Notes: generated by a model from the letters alone, not told the origin. DNA of 64,000 nucleotides from Cantharellus purpuraceus (GCA_025174535.1 JALBUN010000047.1:434001-498000), one strand, 5' to 3'; positions 1-12,413 are shown, counted from the stretch's first letter. Translations and numbers: made by a program.

Positions 1-474
1 CAGCGACGGACGGATCGCGTACGAAACTGGCCGGATGGCCGGTGGTCATACTTGCAGACCAGCTTGTCATCCGTGCATACTCGAGTCATGAAGCGTGGAC
101 ACCGGGTCCCATACGCATGCCTCCACAGGAAACCATATCCTCGTCTCAGCAATCCACGACCCAACCCGTACAGGCCCAGCCTACTCTTATCAATCTTCCT
201 CTACCTCCCCAAGCCCGGCAGCAGGTAGTCTCAGACCCGGCGCTTGCTCCACTGGCGGAACCTCAGCGGCTTTACGTAGTAGAGCTGTCGGCACGCACAG
301 GGTTGAACGCTATGTACGCTATACAGTGTCTTGAGGGGAACGGATGGGATCCACAGAAGGCCCTCGCGAATTTTGAGGCGGTTAAGGTGCAAGTTTACTT
401 ATGTATCGTGCTCCCGTGATTTAACATGGCGCACTGCCTTATAGGCTAATCTTCCCAGAGAGGCGTTCATATGA
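1..474 (+). CDS. mex67: mRNA export factor Mex67/NXF1 family, C-terminal part (5' partial)
   Basis: Open from the left window edge in the frame starting at base 3. The protein begins inside the NTF2-like domain (ATDGSRTKLAGWPVVILADQ), passes through a Pro/Gln-rich linker and ends in a TAP-C (UBA-like) domain, which in this family binds FG nucleoporins. The TAP-C signature NAMYAIQCLEGNGWD is clear. The open frame runs to 419, but the typical C-terminus is restored if a 58-bp intron (387-444, GT...TATAG) is removed: FEAVK then joins ANLPREAFI and the TGA at 472-474. Mex67 with Mtr2 carries mRNA through nuclear pores. The N-terminal RRM/LRR part lies outside the window. The family assignment is strong; the gene symbol is inferred from the domain pair. 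Confidence 0.85.
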
Positions 475-924
475 TTCCGCTGTTGTAGCACTGGACAGTT
501 GCCGTCTGCTGTGAATCTTCAGTTTCGCGCTTGTTAATTGTATCACGTTTTATAGAAACGTAACTAGCAGCTTCCTTATCGAACGACGTTTCTCATCCCA
601 TCTCAATCGTCATTAATTATCCTATCAATGCAACCCATTCACCCATCCAGTAGTTCACCAGTTCAAACGTTCTCCAGCTCTTGTACAAGCACTTCATGAT
701 ATACAATCTCAAAGTCACAAACGACGAATGACGTTAAACAAAGTGCACTGTTTCTTTTCTCTCCATAAATAATGTGTGAAGGTCAAGTGTCCAAACACGA
801 TCGTATGGTCACACCAAGAGAATACACACGAGATGAGCTACCAATACAAGATCCTCTAAAAATGTAGAAAGAGTGAAAATGGTGAAAATCGAGACTGAAT
901 GATGTGTTGTATTATTGGGGTGAC
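475..924. other. intergenic region between convergent genes
   Basis: About 450 bp between the export-factor stop codon and the stop codon of the ankyrin gene on the other strand. It should hold both 3' UTRs. I see no ORF, RNA gene or repeat that I can support. Confidence 0.5.
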
Positions 925-3900
925 TTAGCCTAGTGACGTGTCTCCGGCATGATTACGCTGGATGAGAGTGCGTCGTCGGAAGCCTCGCAGGACCTCGCGG
1001 ATGACGCGTAACCATACTTGGGCCTTTTGTAATTTGTCAAAGACATTTTGGACGTGTTTTGCCAGTTTGCGCGTCAATAGTCGGCGCAGCATATAGGGCT
1101 CCTCTATTGGACCCAGCGCGGTGATGTTTTGAACATCGATATTAGAAGCTGTATCGTACGGGGTCGACCGGGGTGATCGCTCGATGATCGGGAGAAGCCG
1201 GGATGATTGTGTGAGGATGTCTTGCCTATGGCGTATTCGCAATAACATAGCAAGTTTTTCTTCTCGAACCTGGTACGCCCGCTTCAGCTAAAGGTTCCTC
1301 TCCACAGCACAACGGAAAGACACGGTAGTACCTTTACGGACTCCTCCACCAGTACACGCGCTTGGGCTATAGACCGCTGCGCGTAAGCGTAGGACTGATG
1401 GATGAGAGCGAAGTGGTCGAGAACTTTTTGGAGATCTTGATCAGCGCGCAGAAGAACCGTCGGGGTCATCGAAGTATCGGGTAGCGATGATACAGCTGCC
1501 TCGACTGCATTATTCGCAGACAACGAGATCTCGTCTGCAGATACCTCAGGAAGGGTTGGATTTTGTTGAAAGCCAGCTAACACCTGCGTGGTGACTTCTT
1601 CATTCCGATTTGAAGACTCACTGTCCACCGGGGACAGTCCTCGCTGAGGCAAATTCTGGGAAGAGTCAGGAAAATCTATACCAAATTTCACAGAAGCGGG
1701 TCTCTGCAGTTCGGCTGATGAAACCTTTCGCAGTTTAGACTCTGCTTGGTGTCTGCTTCTAGGGCGCCGTTTTGGATACGCGGATTGGACATCATGTTCA
1801 ACATATTCTCTGAGCGCTTTAGTCTTGCTTAAGTCTCGCCTGGTGTGTTCGAACGCCTCTCTCGCGGACTCTAATCTCGCTGTCCAGTGTTCAAGGACGT
1901 TCGAGGCAAGGTCTCGGGTGTATAGAAGTGTATCCGCCAAAGCAGGAAGATCGGGTAACGTATTTGTGTCCACCCCATACCCAGTATAGTATTGTGTATA
2001 GGTATGCAATGCATGAGCACTGGACGAGAGATGACGAAGAACGTCGACACTGCAAGCTGGGGCGTCAATAAATAAATGGGGTTCATACGGAGATGCGGTG
2101 AAGGAACTAGGAGGAGTTGCCTCCGACGTTGGAAGGGTATGGTTTAAAGTAGGAGCTTTGTGAAATCGATTTGGGCGCTGTGACCGAAATAATGACCAGT
2201 ATGACCCGTAGGAGTGTGCGTCTGAGGACGTGGATGAAGAGGCAGACGACCTGGACATAAGACTAGTATATGATTCTTTCTTCGTTAGACTATTTGGGAA
2301 AACGTGCGAAGTGCCAAGAGAAAGCCCGCTCAGCTGTTGATGGATGGGAGGCGGGAAAGCATGCCGGTGGGAGTCAGACCGTAAAGTTGGGTGGCTGTGA
2401 TGGCGACTTAAAAAAAGAGGTACGAGCTCCCGTCTAGCAACATCCACTGGCCGCAGTCTTCAAAAGGTGTCGAGTGTCAGTTTCTGAGGAGAGAAACAGT
2501 GAACTCGTTGGCTCACCCTCTCTCATTTCTCATTTCCCTGACAGCCGTCGCTCTAGAGCTTTCCTTGTCGCAGTCTAACATTGCCAGCAGTACTGGGACG
2601 CTATGGCCATGCTCTGCCGCAGCATGGAGGGATGTTTCGCCTTTGGAGTCAGTTGCACGAAGCGACGCACGGAGGTCCCGTACGAGATGCATCGTGAATG
2701 TGTACAAGGGGTGCGTACGGGTACTTACGGAAGAATGAGAAGGCAATTGTTTGTCTCCGGCACGTTTGGCATCGTCCTTAGCCGTTCGCGCAAGATGATG
2801 CAGTGGTGAGAATCCAAGCGTTGAAAACAATCCAACATCGGAGCCAGCACTATGTAACGTGTCGAGTATAACGAGGCTCGGATACGGCCGCTGGGAGACG
2901 GCATGGTGAACAAGAGTCAAACCCGTACTATCTCTGAGGTTGACAAGAAGCGGTGCCCCCGGTGATGAAGAAAGCTCAGGATGTTCATGTAAAGCACGTG
3001 AGTCACTGTTGGAGGGAGTCGAGGAAAGAACCGTTTGGAGAGTGCAAACGTCGTGCGTACGAATAGCACGAAGAAGACTATCGAATGTGCGCCGCAAGGC
3101 CGTCTCACCAAACCAGGTAATAGGTGGCGGACTAAGGAACCTTTGATGATAAAAGAAAAGGCCCTCCGCCGGTGACTCGATATTTGGATAACATGGACGC
3201 TTTCCAGCTCCAAGCTTGCTTGTCACAGAAAAACTACATGTGACAAACTGGACAAGACGTCAGCATCATGCATGTCAAATCTGGGGCAAGTCGCACAAGT
3301 CGTCAGACTGAACGCGAACAACTCGATGCAGACACGGATACAAACACCTGCATAATAATATTTTTTTAACCTTTGACATACCTCGGATTGGCGAGAACGT
3401 CTCAAGGCTTCCTCACAGAGCCATAGGGCCTGCGGGTGGGGAAGCGCGTACTGAATCGCGGAGCGTTGGCTAACCTCTCTGAGGTCTGCCCTAGCACCAT
3501 GAGCTAGCTGCCTTGCGAATTAAGACACACCCCTTGCGCTTGAAGCTCAAAATCTTACCAGACGCTGCGTCACTTGGAGATTCCCATCTCGAGCCGCATC
3601 TTCACCGTATGATCAGCCAATCACCAGATAGCAAAAGGAACAACGTACACATAAGAGGTGTCGCGCCGTGATCGTCCATTGCATTGACTTCCAGCAGTCC
3701 ATCAGTAAAATCAAGCAGACACACTATTTCCGAAGACATATTTGACCATGACATCAAGCCTAGAAGAGTAACGCCTCCCGCCCAGGCCATAGGAGCGTTC
3801 AGTGAGTAAAGGGAGAGCCCCGGTTGCTGAGTAATAAGTCGCAGAATCTCCAGCCTCCTTTCTGAAAGCCGAGGCCGTTTAACTGCATGAATAGTATCAA

Positions 3901-4096
3901 TCCTAAAGAGATGGTCAGAGGCAAACATTGGAGGCAATGACACGGCATACGCAGTCCCAAAAGCAGCGTAAGACAAGACGCTGCGACCCAGCTCGTCTCT
4001 CGCGTTCACGTCTGCACCAGCCGCCAAGGCTCTCTGGACAGTAAGAATGTCAGCATTGGCAATAGCAAGGAATAATTCATATGTTGCTGGTATCAT
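925..4096 (-). CDS. ankyrin-repeat protein with C-terminal basic/coiled region, 942 aa, 6 exons
   Basis: Model on the minus strand: 4096-3649, 3599-3559, 3507-3382, 3247-2517, 2457-1332 and 1281-925, with introns of 49, 51, 134, 59 and 50 bp. All junctions keep phase and the total is 2829 nt. Ankyrin motifs lie near the N-terminus (AGADVNARDELGRS), across the first intron (ATPLM joined to YAARDGN), after it (LAHGARADLREVS) and again near residues 410-440 (DSKGETSLHAAAEHGH). Residues of about 450-820 are Ser-rich and low complexity, followed by helical stretches that may form a coiled coil. Ankyrin proteins mediate protein-protein contacts; I recognise no catalytic domain. The start is the first ATG of the open exon. 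An acceptor-like CTGCAG directly precedes it, so an upstream exon cannot be excluded. The first and third introns are the least certain. Confidence 0.75.
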
Positions 4097-5439
4097 CTGC
4101 AGAGTGACGTTCCTAGGTACTGCATATGTTGTCCACCTATTTCAACACAGAAGTGGGCTACAGCAGCCTGAGCTTGATCGCAGGGACACTATAAACTAGG
4201 CCTGCGATGCCCTCAAGGCGTACCGGTGGTACAGCCACTAATTTCGCGTCCTCGGCATGCCTGCGGCACCGGCACACCGTAATTCTTAGATCTTCTTGGG
4301 GCTGCCCTACGGGATCAATTGCGAAGCATCACCTTATTTCGCACACCAATGCCTGATCCCCGTTCCTGGTGTCTAGTCCCAGACGCCGGTGAGTAGTTGA
4401 TAAATAAAATATACGATTCGCTACTACGTAGCTCGGTGAATCCGACACATAAATTAAAATATTGTTGAGCCAGTAAAAGTCGGGAGACGGCTTTTTAACT
4501 TGCATCATGTCGATCGCATCAGTTTGCAGGAAGAACCGAGCATGTAGATCCTATTGGCCTGGACTCTTGATGTGCAGGGTTGTTCGTGTCATGTCTTGTC
4601 ATGGTTCTGGGTTGTTAGTTCCGCCAAAATACAGATTCCCAAATTCTATTGTGAGTTAGCCATGGCTTGACAAGGGGGCCTTCAAAGGTCCATATGTCTT
4701 GCTTGATATGTCTTGGTTGATGCCTGATATATGACAGAGAGCTTTAAGCGCTAGTTGAAGATCCTGCGAGGGATGTCGGACATCGATCGATCCAGTGACA
4801 CGTAACTGTTGACGAAGTTTCGCGCGTCGGTGATGTGGCTGAATTCACTTTCGCTGGTTCTTCCATTACCGCTAATCCTTCCATTACAAGCATGTGTATC
4901 TCTTGTTGTTAGAACATTCCTAAGTGGTCAGGGAAAGCACCGTTTAGCCTACTACACGGCTATAATTGGAGAAATCCAGGGGTGTTGAAACAGCACAGGA
5001 ACGCCTAAAAGAACACAAGCCTTGGGGATTTAAAATAGGAACTCTTGTTTGGACGTGGCATTCCTGAAATTGATAAGCGAGCGACGTCGAGCCAAACACT
5101 AAAAATGAGTCAATTAATATCACGAGCGATATGTGGGCGATATTGTCCTTATGTTGGCGCGGTCCACCAGATCGTGTGCATGGTGACTGGGAGTGTCGAG
5201 GTAGCTGCTGTCGAGTGGCAGCGCGCGGTTGAAACAAAGCTTGTCGGACTTCGAAATACACCATCACGTACTATAACGGAATGAAAGTAACGCCATCTTA
5301 TATCTCTTGATAGACTATGTATGCATAGAAGACGACATCGATTCAGGGCATTGTTCGATAGTAGACGAGGATGTCAGGCCTCTTTAAACTTCTCAACTAC
5401 TCCAGGTTTGTACACGATTGTTCTATGCGTGGGTGGCAG
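4097..5439. other. 1.3-kb region between the ankyrin gene start and the DUF3445 gene stop
   Basis: Both neighbours are on the minus strand, so this stretch should hold the promoter and 5' UTR of the ankyrin gene and the 3' UTR of the DUF3445 gene. The open frames at 4944-5267 and 5045-5284 show no family motif and overlap each other on opposite strands, so I do not call them. No RNA gene or repeat recognised. Confidence 0.45.
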
Positions 5440-7343
5440 TCAATACGGATAATTGTCGAACTTGTCATCCGCGCTGATAATGCCAGTCTTAATTTGTGTC
5501 TGGTGTAAGTTATCCAACCAGGGGAGCATCGTATCTGCAAATAAAGCTTTCCCCTTTGCATGGGCTATGGGATCAGGCCAGCTCTGTAAAACCAAGCACA
5601 GTCGGAATGTGTTAATCATGAGTCATGGTGAAGAACCCACCCGAATTGCTGCGGCTAACCTTCCAGGAATACCGGGCTCATCCACAATTTCTGTCACAGG
5701 ATGAAAGTATGTTCGAATAGTAAAGCATATGCAACCTGTCACCGGCATACGTCTCAGACTTTGACGCTCGCTTCTGAAATACACTTCAGACATGCTGTGA
5801 AATCATGTTCAGTAAACAATGTGTGATACCGACCAAGCCTCTCACTCTGTCGTTGGTTGCGGAGGCCGCCAATTTCCATCGCTCAGAGCGTCAAAACGAG
5901 GCATGTGCGTTGACTGATCGAACTTGTCCTCTTCTCCATGATGAATGCTTGCCCAAGAAATATCGTCGTCAATCTGACAGATGTAAAACACAATGCCATC
6001 GACCGCATGCAGTTTCAAATATTGATCCTACCTGAAAGAAGTACTTCCGAGGAATCAGCGTCTCGCAAACAACAATGAAGAAGCTATATATGAGAACACA
6101 CATTGTTGCGCAAAACAGGCTTATCAACGGGGAGCTTGCGAAAAAACCTTGTCCCACCCAAGAATGTCAGCTGGGCTTGTATCCGAATTAAAGGTCGTTC
6201 ACCTATCTAATGAAAGTTGCAGTTTCTCCTTATATTGATATACACCGCCTTTCAGGTGGATGTCTTTTAGTGGAAGGCCAATCTTATCTTCGAGTCTCCA
6301 AAAACCTGTGTAGTTTCGCACTAAGCTGAACGATCAATGGATTGAAGATATTGATGGTCCACCAACCGGGAATGCATATAGCCCCTGCGCGAAGATAGTA
6401 CTGCCCATCGGAACCTTCAACCATGATGGCAAGATCTTCAGCTAGGAGACCTGCGACCAGCATTGGATCGTCTATGTCAAGATCCCACTTGTCTCCAGTG
6501 GGAAGGATCTCCACGGTTTTCACCCTCCCGCCATCTCTTCCAACTATACTATCTCCTTCCCCAAGTCCACCATGGTCATGGACGCGAGTGACTTTGATCA
6601 CTTGGGGATATCGTTTAGCGACTATTGAGAGACCATGCTGTCGATATATACTTCATGTAACCCTGTTTAACACGCACGATATGAAGCCAACTCAGTGCAA
6701 ACCTCTAGGGCTGCTTTCTCAGCACCCGCCAGAGTGCGTACCGCCTTGTCACCTCTGCATCGATTAACTAAGTATGCCAAGCCAACAGGAAATTCAACTA
6801 ACCGCTCACGCGCTCTAGCCTTGCGTATTTCTAGCATTTCCAGGTAACTGATTATTTCCAAAATCCGTTAAAAGCACAAATGTAGAATCAGAGTCTTCCT
6901 TACGTGTTATCGAGTTCAATCCATGAGTCCCATGACATAGATCGGATACCCATGGTGACAGAGTAGTTCGGTCCAGAACTTGGGTCATTATCAGAGACAT
7001 TGTCATAATGAAGAATAATCATTCACCGAAATGGTCGATAACGGATGGGATTTGTGGTATGCAGGTCAAACTCTGTCAATGCCGCAAAATCCGGATAAGT
7101 GAAATTAACAGAAGTCCATTCTGCGATTCCGTTTCATATCAAACGACTTATGAGCTCAAGATGGCTGGCTTCCTGACCTCCCAATGGTCGTTCTCGACTG
7201 GTTTGGACTTTGTCCACAAGAGGCTTTGAGTTGTTCTTAGCGGGGCGCCGCATAGAATACCATGCAATGATTGCCAGAGACATAGCAAGAGCGAAGGCCA
7301 ACAAGACCATCGAATCAAGGGGGATATGATAGAGAGAGTCCAT
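5440..7343 (-). CDS. HODM-like (DUF3445) heme-dependent N-demethylase family protein, membrane-anchored, 448 aa, 11 exons
   Basis: Model on the minus strand: 7343-7178, 7120-7027, 6978-6904, 6847-6678, 6621-6367, 6305-6203, 6147-6102, 6043-6032, 5973-5846, 5794-5641 and 5583-5440. All ten introns are about 48-61 bp, every junction keeps phase and the total is 1347 nt. Residues of about 12-33 form one hydrophobic anchor. The DUF3445 domain follows with its usual motifs: [90 protein letters not shown] and [12 protein letters not shown]. Bacterial relatives are heme oxidases that demethylate dimethylamine; the substrate of fungal members is unknown to me. Exon 8 is only 12 nt long (codes YFFQ). 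The first methionine before the membrane segment was taken as start. Confidence 0.88.
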
Positions 7344-7994
7344 TGTGGACCAAGGTAACGTTGCAGCAAAGGTCGCGAGGACCGCCGAAGCCTTCCTGCG
7401 ATAGACGTAAATAGACAGAAGCTCGGCCCGGAACACCGAGATGCAAATTTCCCAAAGGAGTAAAGCATTCCAGCGTAAGATAGTTCTTTCAAAGGTCAGT
7501 GAAAAGCCTACACTACCCATTCATCCCCTCCTTTGGAGTGAAGAATCGGGGGAATAGAAGTTTGGCAAGCACTGCAGAGCTAAAACATCCTAACTTGCAG
7601 TTCGGTAAGTGCCAAGACGAATTAACACAAGTTGGTTACCCTCTTTACCAAACACATCTTGAAATGCTAATTCATCCAATGCCGGTTGTCACCAAGTAAT
7701 TGAAGCACCAAGTAGCATGAGATCCCAGTGGGTTGACAGAAACTAATTAAGGTTGTTCATCCACTGGCCTTATAAGATTTAGGGAAAGCTCATGTGGAAT
7801 GTCCGATGAACTGAAGAAGAGGATTCGACCAACCAAAGTACAATCAGTGAAACAGGCTTGCGGTATGCATGGCCCCCGGACTTCATTCCACTCGAATTCG
7901 GAAGGGCCGCTACACCCGTATATGCACCTATGTTTCTCAGTGAAATTGGAATGGTGAGGGGTGTACCTCATGGTGGTAGGAATCGACCTTGATC
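7344..7994. promoter_or_regulatory. divergent promoter region between the DUF3445 gene and the FHA/G-patch gene
   Basis: About 650 bp separate the two divergently transcribed genes, so it must contain both promoters. I see no clear TATA box or repeat. The open frames here (7499-7699 plus, 7747-7971 minus) carry no recognisable motif. Confidence 0.4.
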
Positions 7995-9412
7995 ATGAGC
8001 CGCTTTGGAACAACGTGAACGTTTGAACCTTAAGCGAAGACACGCGAAGCAACAGCATAGTTATGTGAAGTGACCGCTGAACAAACCAGTTTGAGAGCAG
8101 CGACGCGAAGAAAACCAAGAAAGGGTCCAACGTGAATGACTCGCAACCCAGAAAAAGCAGTCGAACAAGAGTGTCGGAGGTTAAACTTAGGGCGCGCCAT
8201 TACATAGCCGTCTCTGTAGCTGATCAGGTCGGACCAAGTGAGCAGATGGATATTCCTGTCAAGTTTGATGAGGAGGAGGTGGAGGAAGGCGAAATTGGAC
8301 CTATCGATGGTTATGACCCATCATTCGAGCACCCTGGCGACAACGAGGTCAGCCAGTATCCCCCACAGCCTCGCAGATCTTCACCATCGCCTCCTGCAGC
8401 ATCTGCCACAAACAGAACAACGACGTTTCGTCTCATTGTTCTTCGTTCCACTGTTCTTGCACGATCGAGACGTGTTGCTGTACTGGATGGCCACACGCAG
8501 GTTTCTATCGGTCGGGATATCACGACAGGAGCGAGAGTTCGGCTGAAGGAGATGGCAGTCTCCAAATTTCACGCGTCCATATACTGGGACGGCTCACGAC
8601 GAGAATGGGGCATTGTGGATATGGGTTCTGTGCACGGAACTTTTGTACGTTCAGCGCAAAATCCTTCCACCTCTACCACTGCTTCTCAGCCGACGCCTGG
8701 AACTAGACTGTCAGAGCCAAGGAAAGCAAGCATGCCAAAAGTTTTGAGACATCTTGACGAGGTTACAATTGGAGGGACCACATTCTTGGTTCATGAGCAT
8801 CACGCCGGTCGTCCTTGCAGCGACTGTACAATTGAGGGTGGAGTGGAAATCCCTCTCTTCTCCTCTCGCGCCTCTGCCAGAGGCAATGTGTCCAGTGAAG
8901 AACAGTCTTCAAAACGGAAGTATGCTCCAACCAGTGGAGAACGAGATGCAAAGAAGACAATGGCAAAGCTAAAAAGCAGTTTATTGTCTCGTCACGCGTC
9001 TCCCAGTCACTCACTATCACTATCTAACGCCACGTACAAGGATCGCTCTGCTCGACGCCGAGATCTTTATCCAGAGCCTCGGGTTCATTCACTCGCTACT
9101 CCTTCTCTTTCGGAACCCCAACCAGTTCCTGCTCCTGTACCTCGCATTCCTTCTCCACCGCCTTCTCCACCGCCACCTGTACCCTCGAGCAATATTGGGC
9201 ACAAGCTTTTACTTCTTCAGGGATGGAATCCAGGTATGGCACTTGGAGAGGACCCCAACATTGCACTACTTGAGCCCCTCAACGTGTCTGCGAATGCTTC
9301 TAGAGCTGGCCTGGGATCATCAAGACAGACATCCCATCTCCCTAGTCAAACTCCTGAACATTGGAAAGAGGACGCGAAGCGGAGACGATGGGATGATATC
9401 AGGAGCAAGTAA
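7995..9412 (+). CDS. FHA and G-patch domain protein (AGGF1-like), about 430-440 aa
   Basis: One long open frame (8081-9412) encodes, in order: a basic N-terminus, an acidic segment (EEEVEEGEIG), an FHA domain (VSIGRD, VSKFHASIYWD, DMGSVHGTFV), a Ser/Arg- and Pro-rich linker, and a C-terminal G-patch (IGHKLLLLQGWNPGMALGED, then RAGLG). FHA domains bind phosphothreonine and G-patches act with RNA helicases; this combination is that of AGGF1 and its fungal relatives, probably nuclear. No ATG occurs in frame before residue 39 of the frame read from GTG at 8132. A 20-nt first exon (7995-8014, MSRFGTT) joined over an 86-bp intron to base 8101 would supply a start; this exon is my inference. Otherwise translation starts at the internal ATG at 8246. 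Confidence 0.8.
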
Positions 9413-9544
9413 TCAGTCTACTGGTGCGTCAGGGATATTAATTTTAGCAGTGATGAAGTGACATGATTACTGGTTATTAGGGAGAGCAGCAATTGCCAAG
9501 AAAGCATGGACGTGGATAGTCCTTGAAAGTCAAGTTATACAGTG

Positions 9545-9970
9545 TCGAAAGTCACTCAATAAATGGTTTAGCGTACAAGGTTAGGTAAAGACGCTGTTGA
9601 ACTCATACTCCAACGCCGAGATAGAGAACCCGTAACCTTTGGTTCGCCCATCACGATCCCTTGAGTCAATCGACACTCTAAACGCAACGTCCAATGCCAA
9701 TGAACTCCCGTCGCCAGGAGCAGTGGCAGAAATCGTGGTTCCACCCGTTTCATCTTTCGCGATCTTCATACCCTTATGACCTTTTTAACGTGGTACGCTA
9801 TTCCTTTGCACTTGTCCATACAAGGCGTCAATTATGTTGGACAGCTGGACCGCCGCGAGGCCCGCGTGCTCGGTAATAATGGCATAGTTGCGTGTGGGCA
9901 TGGTAGTGCCGTTCTTGCACGGTTTACCTCGAGGGTTCTTGCGGAACACTGCTCTAAGATTTTCATTTGG
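9545..9970 (-). pseudogene. decayed tandem copy of the 3' end of the PhoD-like phosphatase gene
   Basis: On the minus strand two broken frames (about 9970-9785 and 9769-9590) repeat the last exon of the phosphatase gene starting 650 bp away. Paired motifs are NPRGKPCKNGTTMPTRNYAI versus DPRGQPRKNSSTMPARNYAI, EHAGLAA in both, and RTKGYGFSISALE versus RTKGYGFSIPALE. The similarity continues past the stop codon into the 3' flank (tttagcgtacaaggttaggt versus tttagaatacaagattaggt). There is a frameshift between the two parts and no upstream domain, so it cannot encode a phosphatase. Most likely a local duplication of the gene's 3' end that then drifted. Confidence 0.75.
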
Positions 9971-10195
9971 CCCCAATTTAGAATTTCCGTAGATTATCTG
10001 ACGTAGATCAGTACACAGGAGTGACAAAGAAGCAGCTTTCTACAAGATTCTCAACGGAGACAGTGCCGCCGGAGGCAACATAGGTTGCTTACTAAGCAAA
10101 TCCTTACATTAAGGGGTTCAGTTACATTGTCGCAAGTCAGCCAATTAAGTGGTTTAGAATACAAGATTAGGTACAGACGTGTAGTCTTGCTGAAC

Positions 10196-12413
10196 TCATC
10201 CCTCCAACGCTGGAATAGAGAACCCGTACCCTTTGGTCCTCCCCTCAGGATCTTTTGGATCAATCTCCACTCTGAATGCAACATCCAATGCAAATGGACG
10301 CGTTGTCCCATCGCCAGGAGCAGCGGCAGAAACATTGTGCTCCATGGTTCCACCCTTTTCATCTTTGGCAATATTCATGTCCTCATGGCCTTCCAAACCT
10401 ATGATGCCATTGTCTTGCAATTGTCCGTTTAGGGCATCGCTTGCGTTGGATCGCTGGGCCGCTGCGAGGCCCGCGTGCTCCATGATAATAGCATAGTTGC
10501 GTGCAGGCATGGTGGAGGAGTTTTTGCGTGGCTGCCCGCGAGGATCCTCACGGAACAGCGACATAAGGTTTTCATGTGTGTGCCAGGTCAAGTGATGCAC
10601 ACGATTACGTCTATGTAAGAGATTTGCGACAGCATTCGGTGGTGGTGCATTCGTGATCGCTGAAGACACTACGTTCACCATGTATCGGGGATCTTTGTTC
10701 TATGATATAAGCGCGGATCAGGGATGATAGCGAATATGGGTGTGGACAGCACTACCTGTGGAATGTTGAGTCTAGGAGACGAGAAGAACCGACCGACAGC
10801 TGCAAGATGTACATCCCCACTGAGAATAGTGACGCGGACCTGCTTCGCCTCTGCGAAGTCTTGCAGGCGCCTGATGAGAACATTGCGCTCGTGTTTGTGA
10901 GTTACCGCGCACCCTGAGGCTTTGAATAGATTGAACGGATTGCAAGAATAATCACAATACATACAATGGTCGTTCAAATCGTCCAGAAGCTCAGAAGATC
11001 CGTCGAAAGTATTGAAGAGCCCACCTCCTATCCCGAAAAGCCTGTGGCCTAACTTGATAGGCGTGGTGATCATCCTGCTGCCTAGAATGCCTTCAAGCCA
11101 GACGAGACGAGGATATGCTATCGGGACGCCAAGAAGAAGGACCAGATGCCTTGTGCGACCATTGACAACTTCTTTTTCGAGACGTGAGAACATGGCATTG
11201 TAGGTCGACTCATAACAAATACGCGTGCGTGTACGCTCGACGCGACATTCAAGTCCAAAGAACACAGTTCGCGGACCCAACGGTGTACACAGTGAGACGG
11301 AGAGCGACGGAATGTATGGTCCGGGTCGGTCACCGAGCACAAAAGACAGATCAGGTGCCGTCTCGATGTCACTCGGTGGTGTGTGTTGTTGAAAGAGGAA
11401 ATAATATTTGTGGGCCACTTTTCCAATGCCGAGGAAGACCGGCGTGCGCATAAAGCGATCTTGATACGATCCGTATCCGTCAATGATGCTGCATAGAGAT
11501 TAGGTGGTGAAACCCCTCCTCCAAGCGACACTCACTCATGGTCATCCCAGATCTGTAAGCTCGGAATAGTGGCGCTGGCTTCTCGAAAGGGTGTAGTGGT
11601 GTACCAGGTAACATAATTGTTAAAATACCATTCATCAAGCTCATGGGAGAGTTTGGGGCTAAAGGGCGTCTTGGCACGATGACTAGGTTTTAAGTGTTTA
11701 GCCCAATCTTTCAGCGGGCCATCGATGCAAACACGGTCAGAATAAATCTGATCACCACCACCTGACACAAGTCTGTTAATATATGTGCGCGCCAAAGCCT
11801 GAGTAGAAGCTTACCAATCATGACATGAAACGGATGCTCAGCGTGAACTATGCATGCTATTTAGCGCACAATAAATCTTGCCATAATAGAGCTTGCCTCG
11901 AAGAACCTGTAGGGATGTTTAGCAGATGCAAAAATACATGCTGCACTTGACTCACATCATTCCATAAAGCAGGACCGGCAAACTGATCCGCAGGAATTTT
12001 GACAGAAAAACCATTGCACGAGTGAAACATAACACGCATGCTTTGATCCTCTCCTGGAACGCTAAAGAATCCATGAACTCGCGGCTCATCAATGCTGTAT
12101 TCAACTTGTTGCTCATCAGGTAAGAGTCGCACAGTCAGGGAATATCTCCAAAACGAGTGCCCATGCTCAGAGAAGATGTTCTTGGGTGTCAACGGGTGCT
12201 CTGTCTGACGGCTCTCAAAAGCATATGAGAGGTGTAATGGTCGCGGTACAACCTCATCATTGAGGACAACGAGCAGTGAGCCGTTCCAAACCCCTGTCGC
12301 ATAATCTACGTAGGTATACCTATTTTACGATCATTTAGCAGTTAAAACGTATGCTATGTAAGACCTATTGATTCTCACCGAAGAAGAGGTCCACAAACAA
12401 TATTGGACGGCAT
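10196..12413 (-). CDS. PhoD-like phosphatase/phosphodiesterase, 634 aa, 7 exons
   Basis: Model on the minus strand: 12413-12379, 12319-11956, 11906-11897, 11847-11815, 11761-11536, 11488-10756 and 10699-10196, total 1905 nt with phase kept throughout. Family motifs: MPSNIVCGPLLRY at the start, FFSVPGEDQSMRVMFHSCNG, ALWNDVLRVHAEHPFHVMIG, GGGDQIYSD near residue 150, DDHDIIDGYGSY near 225, SGDVHLAAVG near 447 and DPRYMVNVVSSAITNAPPP near 475. The Asp/His residues of the GGDQ, DDHD and GDVH motifs are the expected metal ligands of PhoD-type phosphatases. The natural substrate is not predictable from sequence. No signal peptide is visible. Exon 3 is only 10 nt and the next intron appears to use a GC-AG pair (GCAAGC...CATAG). 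A degraded copy of the last exon lies just downstream. Confidence 0.88.

Noticed and set aside
4944..5284. Overlapping open frames on both strands upstream of the ankyrin gene
   Set aside because: They oppose each other, lack motifs, and lie in an expected promoter region.
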